Origin: Candidatus Omnitrophota bacterium
GTDB lineage: Bacteria; Omnitrophota; Omnitrophia; Omnitrophales; Danuiimicrobiaceae
Assembly: GCA_016206945.1 (NCBI GenBank)
Contig: JACQQP010000170.1
Location: 1-9,193 of the forward strand
Direction of reading: 5' to 3'
Length of the DNA: 9,193 bases
Position 1 is the stretch's first letter. The number at the start of each line of letters is the position of its first letter. This document shows, piece after piece, positions 6,401 through 9,193 of the stretch. The position numbers were made by a program, and so were the translations under genes. A model generated the notes under the pieces. The model saw only the letters and a program-made list of their open reading frames with translations. It was not told the DNA's origin and did no database searches.

Positions 6401-9193
6401 GGCCAAATATTGAGCCTGAGATAAATCTACGGTCTTCTCGCGCGCAATTTCCTCCGAAGATTTATAGCCTATGCAGGGACCTGTGGGATCACCTTCTGCT
6501 TTAATGCACACAAGCGCGCCAGTGTCTGGAGGCTGATAAGATAAATAATAATGACCTACAAAAGTTCCTGGATTCGTTAGATCATACTGTATCTTATGGA
6601 GATCTGATGGGACGCCTCGGACATTTTCAACCGTGGCACCTGACGAAGCGAAGGCATAGGGACCAGCCAGCTCATACATTGGCGGAACGTCAAGGAACCC
6701 GATATTCCATTCATTAAGCGCTGGATTTGGTGCAGGCGCAAGCACTTCGACAACTTCCGGCTGAGCGACCTGATCATACACAAACTCATACCAAGTAGGT
6801 GTACAGCTTGGGGTACAATGTGCTAATACTTCCCGCAAGGACGGTACCTTAGTTACAACAGAGATGTTTGTATCTACGTGAGGTGTAGCTAGAAGGTTCT
6901 GGATCGGTGAAGCAAAAAAGAGCCGAGCGGCATCAAAGCGCTCTGGATGAATAAGAAAGTTAATCAAGCCGTCATTCGTCACCGTTTGATCCGCGTTTCG
7001 TTCCATCATCACTTGTTCTAACTCCTGAAGGCCGTTTCTTAAGTATTCGAAGCGAAGTATTTCGCCTTCATCCGTGATTTGATCGATATAACCCTCTTCG
7101 TAAATCACTTCGGATCCGTCGGGAGAGTTCATTTGGGAAATGAAACCATTTTCAATAAGATATTGTGTTTCGTCCGCCAAGGTCACCTTGCCGCCAACCA
7201 ATTTTCCTGTCTGGTCCCACACAGGGGACTCAATCTCACCAAATGACGTCTTAACGTGCTTAACTACTCCCATTTCATCAAACTCAAAGGCAAGGCCACC
7301 GGTCATATAGGAAAGAATGGTTCCGTCAGCAGAGTAAAGGAACACTTCGGAAGCGCTTTCGAGCTTAATCGTACTGCACTCACCCTGGACACAGTTTTCA
7401 TAGGAAACACGGTACGTTCCATCGCTTGTATCAGTAAAGGTGTCAACTGAGCCATCCGCTTGAAAAATGAGGTAGGAATTATCAACATAAGTTCGCTTTC
7501 GAAGCGTTCCTGATTCATAATGGTTCGTGTAAAGAAGCGCTCTGTGCTCATCCACAACGGTTTCATCCGCTTGGCCAATTCGGCCTTCGATATCGAGCAC
7601 GATACTTTCAAGCGTCCTCCCATCCGGAAACCCAACTCGATCTAAAGTGGGCGAAGTTGGCGAGCCTGAAGCGGGTTCGAAGTAAAGCACCCGCCCATCC
7701 GAAAGTTGCCACCGTTTTAATAGGGCAAATCCCCCTTCTGGCGTTCTCTGATATTCATAGAATTTGCCATCGGCAGTCTGAAAGGATTCGAGTGTGCCGT
7801 CAGGAAGAAAGGTTTGAATTGTTCCATCAGCTAACGTCACTTCGCGAAGCACGTCTTTGGCAAGGGTTTCATCATGCCGATAGACCAACACTCTTGCGTC
7901 TGGCGCGGGATAAGTTACGATCGTTTGTTTCCCATTATCCGTTTCTTCAAAACGAACAATAGCACCCTGAGGAATTCCTGCTGTTTGTTCTTCAAGGACG
8001 GTTAAGGATTGGATGACCCCATTTAAAATTCCGAACTCAGCTTCAGGGGTCTTAAGCCATGTAAGATGGCCTTCATTGTCAAATCGGTGGGCATAATCCA
8101 GGCGGTTGATGCGGAAACCGATGAAATCCCCTAGCGGATTCGTGGTAAAGTCATAGTCGCTTGCAACGCCGTTACGATCAATCACCTGGGAAGGCAAACC
8201 TCCTTGAAATAAAATTCGAACAGCCGACTGCTTGAGCACTTCCGTAATCTGACCATTGAGGTCATAGGTGATTGAAGTGGGATAAATATTAGGTGCCGAT
8301 GAACTTAATGTGACTTGAGCACCAGAAGCCAAAAGCGTTTTTGTATAATTAATGACCTGTCCAGAAGCTAACTTGATGGATTGAAGTACACCATCGTCGT
8401 AGCTAGTCGTATCGTCGTTCGTTTTAATTGTTTTGAGAAGCTTTCGTTCGGCGTTGTACAAGCTCGTAACGTCCACCCCCGCCGCCGTGACGAACTGAAC
8501 TTGATTCGAGGCGTCATTCTGGTATGAAAAAACAGTTTTGACATCGTCAGGTGCAAGAATTTCACGAACCAATCCGTCAGCGTTAAAGTAGTATCTCGCG
8601 CCTTGAGGATCCTTCCACCAAATAGCTAGGTTATCGTGATAATAAATTTCGCTTCCCGTTAAATATTTAATTAATCCTCCTTCTAAATTCCCTGTGTCGA
8701 TATCAAATTGAAGTGATTCAAGTGTGTATTCCAGAGGTTTTTCAATGGCGAGTAGGTTTCCATTTTCATATTTCAATACAAAGCCGCCGGCCGTGGTAAT
8801 TGAAACGATAGAATCGTTGCTTGGTACAACGGGATCTGGATCAGGCACGGTCGCCGCTGTCCAACTCACACGATGAACGGCGGTCGTCTCATTACCAGCT
8901 TGATCTTCGGCCCGTACCACCAAATGATTTTCACCGCTTCCTAAGCGCCAAGTCTCAGACCTTCCAATGCCATCAACTGTATAAGTTAGCGTGTAACCCT
9001 GACTCGTTGCGGTTTGTGGCGATGTAAAAACGACAATCGGAGGCGTGGTGTCGGGAGGCGCAAGCGTCATAAAGGTTGGAAGCGGAGTCGGGGCCCAAGT
9101 GGCCGATCTTCCTCCGGCATCCTTTGAGGTGACCCGATATTCATAGGTGGTGCTTGGAGCGAGTCCTGTGATCGGGATTGAGTGATTGAGTAC
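1..9193 (-). CDS. Giant RHS/YD-repeat-like multidomain secreted protein, internal fragment
   Basis: One minus-strand frame is open from 9193 to 2 (3064 codons). It has no stop, and both termini lie outside the window, so no start codon or ribosome binding site can be assigned. The fragment alone is roughly 340 kDa. Order of parts: FN3 tail, Ig-like module, YD-like beta repeats, three beta-sandwich modules, second YD-like region, coiled coil, DUF4214-like segment, cysteine-less C39-like domain, Ala/Ile/Val hendecads, Gly-zipper hendecads, hydrophobic 50-residue repeats, Gly-rich linker and further amphipathic helices. FN3, Ig-like and YD repeats are typical of exported bacterial adhesins and polymorphic toxins. 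The near absence of cysteine, with the six present in close pairs, agrees with export. I did not find the conserved RHS core segment that normally precedes a variable toxin tip. Coherent domains throughout and no internal stop argue against a pseudogene. The exact role is unknown: adhesin, toxin-delivery shell and predation-related giant protein are all possible. Confidence 0.95.
497..661 (-). repeat. Third hendecad block, five units (w2845-2899)
   Basis: Five 11-residue units begin at 661, for example FDKVSETFSKF, VGNVVSFGQKV and FGKAVDFFSNV. Val, Ile or Ala holds position 4, and Phe, Leu, Gly or Val position 1. Glycine and small residues dominate the rest. It resembles the Gly-zipper block at 1621-1391 but is more degenerate, and lies on the other side of the Gly-rich linker. 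Confidence 0.6.
686..736 (-). other. Gly/Ser/Pro-rich linker (w2820-2836)
   Basis: The linker reads SGASGSTGGGGGPGPDG, with five glycines in a row. It separates the hydrophobic 50-residue repeats from the next helical block and is the only long flexible linker in the C-terminal third. On the plus strand it gives a false proline-rich frame. Confidence 0.85.
737..1327 (-). repeat. About four degenerate ~50-residue hydrophobic repeats (w2623-2819)
   Basis: Units at about 1327-1166, 1165-1013, 1012-851 and 850-737 share a helix, a short Leu/Ile-Gly or Leu-Asp turn with proline, then another Leu/Ile/Val/Gly-rich helix. The turns read LGIEVPGI in unit 1, LDLPPPI in unit 2, GLDPRI in unit 3 and IGLDAIGAPPIL in unit 4. 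Units 2 and 3 start alike (LALQGVSTL and LALSGITAL). Identity is low, so these are old duplications. The segment is very poor in charge and suits paired helices that bury themselves in a membrane or in a shell cavity. Confidence 0.65.
1391..1621 (-). repeat. Seven tandem Gly-zipper hendecads (33-bp period)
   Basis: Exactly 77 residues (w2525-2601) divide into seven 11-residue units with consensus x-x-G-[LIV]-x-x-[FLVI]-G-x-x-L. Unit 1 is AKGLKFFGKFL, unit 3 FKGLQFVGSKL and unit 6 RSGIAKVGATL. Leu at position 11 is invariant, Gly at position 3 is missing only in unit 5 and Gly at position 8 only in unit 7. Lys and Arg decorate the other positions, giving a basic amphipathic helix with an 11/3 repeat. 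A seven-residue joint (1642-1622) separates it from the Ala/Ile/Val hendecads. Eleven-residue repeats occur in phage tape-measure proteins and in lipid-binding helices of the synuclein and apolipoprotein type. Confidence 0.9.
1643..1774 (-). repeat. Four tandem Ala/Ile/Val hendecads (33-bp period)
   Basis: Four consecutive 11-residue units occupy 1774-1742, 1741-1709, 1708-1676 and 1675-1643. The first reads IAAIIAAIQAV and the last IGAISGLVSAI. Positions 1, 4, 8 and 11 are Ile, Val or Leu, and positions 2, 3, 6, 7 and 10 are mostly Ala or Gly (position 3 is Val in unit 2, position 7 is Val or Leu in units 3 and 4). The DNA copies are only partly alike, sharing short GCG/GCC/ATT runs, so the period is retained at protein level. 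Confidence 0.85.
1643..1804 (-). other. Long Ala/Ile/Val hydrophobic segment (w2464-2517)
   Basis: Starting GAFFFFIGFIIAAII, about 54 residues consist almost only of Ala, Ile, Val, Phe, Gly and Ser, with one Gln and no charge. This is enough for two transmembrane helices or one long hydrophobic hairpin. It is deep inside the protein, so it is not a signal peptide. Most of it is built from four 11-residue units (listed separately). A basic amphipathic stretch follows at once. In toxins and phage tape-measure proteins, internal segments of this type can insert into membranes or line a tail lumen; which applies here is not shown by the sequence. Confidence 0.8.
1874..2368 (-). other. Peptidase-C39-like domain lacking the catalytic cysteine (w2276-2440)
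   Basis: The layout follows C39-type papain-like peptidases. A helix starting FGHSAFLALQTLL takes the place of the usual [DN]-C-G-x-x-[AC]-L. Next come KPVSEIELAEKA, a SLHALERVASKYGV helix, SYEELKAMV, and the strand pair VIVHLSGDHYSIVTGF, which carries the conserved His (w2372, codon 2078-2080). A late QFLGAWAQKSG helix resembles the C39 end. The cysteine nucleophile position is Phe (w2280, codon 2354-2356), and there is no cysteine anywhere in the domain, so proteolysis is not expected. Cysteine-less C39-like domains are known in ABC transporters, where they bind substrate rather than cut it. Here a structural or peptide-binding role is inferred. Confidence 0.75.
2525..2683 (-). other. DUF4214-like segment (w2171-2223)
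   Basis: The segment reads ILHDIYRNALGRDPSESE, followed about 25 residues later by LRGVLFQSDEYHRR. The pattern [IFL]-x-x-[LI]-Y-R-x-x-[LF]-G-R-x-[PA], then a helix and F-x-x-S-x-E-[YF], matches the short DUF4214 domain. That domain occurs in many large secreted and S-layer-associated bacterial proteins and resembles part of the phycobilisome linker fold. About 53 residues fits a single copy. It continues directly from the coiled coil and leads through a helical linker (2524-2369) into the C39-like domain. The molecular function of DUF4214 is not established. Confidence 0.7.
2684..3133 (-). other. Long charged coiled coil (w2021-2170)
   Basis: About 150 residues are rich in Glu, Lys, Arg, Gln, Ala and Leu and nearly free of Gly and Pro. 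Examples are DARKRLEEDTDEARREIARQ, EQLKNEVEQQRQVLL and EQIRTESEAALDNVEAKR. Heptad-like spacing of Leu/Ile/Val/Ala among charged residues supports one or more long coiled-coil helices. A short basic break (NKKISGRNAKKAKSG, about 2925-2882) could be a turn that lets two halves pair as a hairpin. The segment marks the switch from beta-rich shell to the helical C-terminal part of the fragment. A stalk, spacer or oligomerisation role is inferred. Confidence 0.8.
3134..5107 (-). other. RHS/YD-like beta-repeat region 2 (w1363-2020)
   Basis: About 660 residues carry the clearest YD motifs in the window: YDAQGNLESV (4969-4940), YDADGDLIRH (4396-4367) and YDTDGTITTI (3286-3257). Between them lie RPDGSRLEYSYEF, VTVYEYQDQ, YYNGRLQSE and YYSESGRLLEV strands. 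The Y-D-x-x-G-x-[LI] turn followed by paired strands is the defining RHS/YD pattern, so this supports the shell interpretation more firmly than region 1. A helical insertion (EARDAGTELYDIEAANFALA and following, around 4110-3960) interrupts the beta pattern. An apolar patch with two Trp sits near the end. The region passes directly into the coiled coil. Confidence 0.8.
3410..3442 (-). other. Short apolar aromatic patch VWIIPIPVFIW
   Basis: Eleven residues (w1918-1928) are entirely hydrophobic, with two prolines and two tryptophans, inside an otherwise acidic and polar part of YD-like region 2. It follows the basic stretch KMGIKK. It is too short and too proline-rich for a normal membrane helix. 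It may be a plug or an internal shell surface, or a hydrophobic beta hairpin. Function unknown. Confidence 0.5.
5291..5593 (-). other. Beta-sandwich module C, galactose-binding-like (w1201-1301)
   Basis: About 100 residues with strands KMSVSLTD, FINLSIKAP and KAMLTMGSS, then SPGWNHLIIPLSKF and finally YFIDNLVFF. The pair G-W-N-x-[LI]-x-[IV]-P-L-x-x-F and [YF]-x-I-D-N-[LIV]-x-F is a recognisable signature of the C-terminal half of galactose-binding-like jelly rolls (CBM- and CIA30-like). It is the clearest member of the three-module cassette. The module directly precedes the second YD-like region through a linker (5290-5108) carrying a PWQSRDESFGQ stretch. Confidence 0.65.
5627..6073 (-). other. 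Beta-sandwich module B, carbohydrate-binding-like (w1041-1189)
   Basis: This module starts at a TWRVSQWPSLESY segment, has a TEVVFNYDQP strand and a LSHLILGAEIKNYGG strand, and closes with FYLLDLNEVAIDLKRIRSIR followed by GDGHVWLRGI. As in module A, an xxLDLxxxAxDLxxIxxIxF block is followed by a final beta strand. This is the layout of galactose-binding-like or CBM11-type jelly rolls. The length of about 150 residues fits one such domain. A Pro/Glu-rich linker (about 6164-6076) joins it to module A. Sugar or glycan binding is inferred from the fold type and no binding residues can be named with confidence. Confidence 0.6.
6167..6709 (-). other. Beta-sandwich module A, carbohydrate-binding-like (w829-1009)
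   Basis: This module starts near WNIGFLDVPPMYEL. It contains beta strands such as HYYLSYQPP, YLALGLKG, TVVVVELTD and HRVLLRG, and ends with FRIDFTEFSDIDLTKIRSLA and LELSYLSF. The late block, a [FI]-x-[ILF]-[DP]-[LF]-x-x-[FV] strand followed by D-L-x-x-I-[RK]-x-[IL]-x-F-x, is the usual C-terminal pattern of jelly-roll, galactose-binding-like or CBM-like domains in bacterial surface proteins. Module B repeats the same block order, so the two look like diverged copies. A loop bears the third cysteine pair (w896 and w907). Ligand binding is not established; the family call is from pattern only. Confidence 0.55.
6710..7039 (-). other. Inter-domain segment with CxxxC pair (w719-828)
   Basis: About 110 residues lie between YD-like region 1 and the first beta-sandwich module. 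The first half is polar and probably helical (ELEQVMMERNADQT, then NFLIHPERFDAARLFF). A cysteine pair, HCTPSC (Cys w793 and w797, codons at 6815-6817 and 6803-6805), precedes an Ala/Pro-rich stretch, VLAPAPNPALNEW, that leads into the next module. I recognise no family. The closely spaced cysteines could form a small disulfide loop in an exported protein; metal binding is less likely because no further Cys or clustered His ligands are near. Confidence 0.5.
7040..8818 (-). other. RHS/YD-like beta-repeat region 1 (w126-718)
   Basis: About 590 residues alternate short beta strands with D-G or N-G turns at roughly 20-residue spacing. Examples are ADGTIQTFLPDGTLESF near 7833-7785, FPDGRTLESI near 7610, YSADGTILSYM near 7330 and SPDGSEVIYEEGYID near 7125. 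This is the strand-turn rhythm of YD/RHS repeats, which build the hollow beta shell of RHS and TcC proteins. The copies are divergent, and the strict Y-D-x-x-G-[RN]-[LI] consensus is mostly degenerate here, so assignment rests on pattern rather than exact motif. One close cysteine pair (w601 and w606) lies inside. The region ends just before a more helical stretch. Generic WG-like or toxin_R beta repeats remain an alternative. Confidence 0.7.
8849..9052 (-). other. Bacterial Ig-like module (w48-115)
   Basis: The module begins DTTPPIVVFTSP and continues with a TLTYTVDG strand, then LGSGENHLVVRAEDQAGNET, then a HRVSW strand. The pattern is TPP-x-V-x-[FI]-TSP, followed by L-x-x-G-x-N-x-[LI]-x-V-x-A-x-D-x-AGN. 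It is common in bacterial Ig-like or cadherin-like repeats of surface proteins. About 68 residues is normal for the fold. It is joined to the FN3 tail without a gap. A proline/aspartate linker (PDPDPVVP, 8846-8823) separates it from the YD-like region. A structural spacer role is inferred. Confidence 0.75.
9062..9193 (-). other. Fibronectin type III domain, C-terminal half (w1-44)
   Basis: The first residues in the window read ITGLAPSTTYEYRVTSKDAG. This is the hallmark of the second half of an FN3 domain: a hydrophobic-Gly-Leu-x-Pro-x-Thr-x-Tyr turn followed by a Y-x-[YF]-x-V strand and a D-x-x-G-R-x-S loop. The N-terminal strands are beyond 9193. A TWAPTPLPTFMT strand closes the domain. FN3 domains act as extracellular spacers or binding modules. 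Its presence implies that more of the protein, probably further extracellular modules, lies upstream of the window. Confidence 0.85.

Noticed and set aside
7303..7635. Longest short minus-strand frame (about 110 codons)
   Set aside because: It is in another frame from the continuous ORF and overlaps YD-like region 1. Its translation is compositionally odd and matches nothing recognisable.
7657..7962. Plus-strand frame of about 100 codons
   Set aside because: Antisense to D-G turn strands of YD-like region 1; no supporting signals.

Overview
The whole window is the interior of one giant protein gene on the minus strand. Read from 9193 down to 2, a single frame stays open for 3064 codons with no stop, and both the start and the stop lie outside the window. 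There is no intergenic DNA, RNA gene, promoter, terminator, IS or CRISPR array here. Every other open frame I examined is a short antisense or out-of-frame shadow of this gene. Residue numbers (w1 to w3064) count from the window edge, not from the true N-terminus.

The N-terminal part of the fragment looks like an extracellular surface or delivery protein. It has the tail of a fibronectin type III domain (w1-44), an Ig-like module (w48-115), a first RHS/YD-like beta-repeat region (w126-718), a cassette of three beta-sandwich, carbohydrate-binding-like modules (w829-1301), and a second RHS/YD-like region (w1363-2020). All six cysteines lie in three close pairs between w601 and w907, which fits an exported protein.

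The C-terminal part changes character. It has a roughly 150-residue charged coiled coil (w2021-2170), a short DUF4214-like segment (w2171-2223), a peptidase-C39-like domain whose nucleophilic cysteine is replaced by phenylalanine (w2276-2440), and then a long hydrophobic and amphipathic helical region. That last region begins with four Ala/Ile/Val hendecads (w2474-2517) and seven Gly-zipper hendecads (w2525-2601). About four degenerate 50-residue hydrophobic repeats follow (w2623-2819), then a Gly-rich linker (w2820-2836), five more hendecads (w2845-2899), and further Gly-rich helices running out of the window.

The most plausible reading is an RHS/YD-type giant secreted protein in which a beta-repeat shell is followed by a membrane-active or tape-measure-like helical segment, with the true C-terminus or effector beyond position 1. 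This function is inference. The organism is a bacterium with intermediate GC. Very large multidomain ORFs with YD, DUF4214 and C39-like modules recall uncultivated lineages such as Omnitrophota or other PVC-related groups, but the sequence alone does not prove that.
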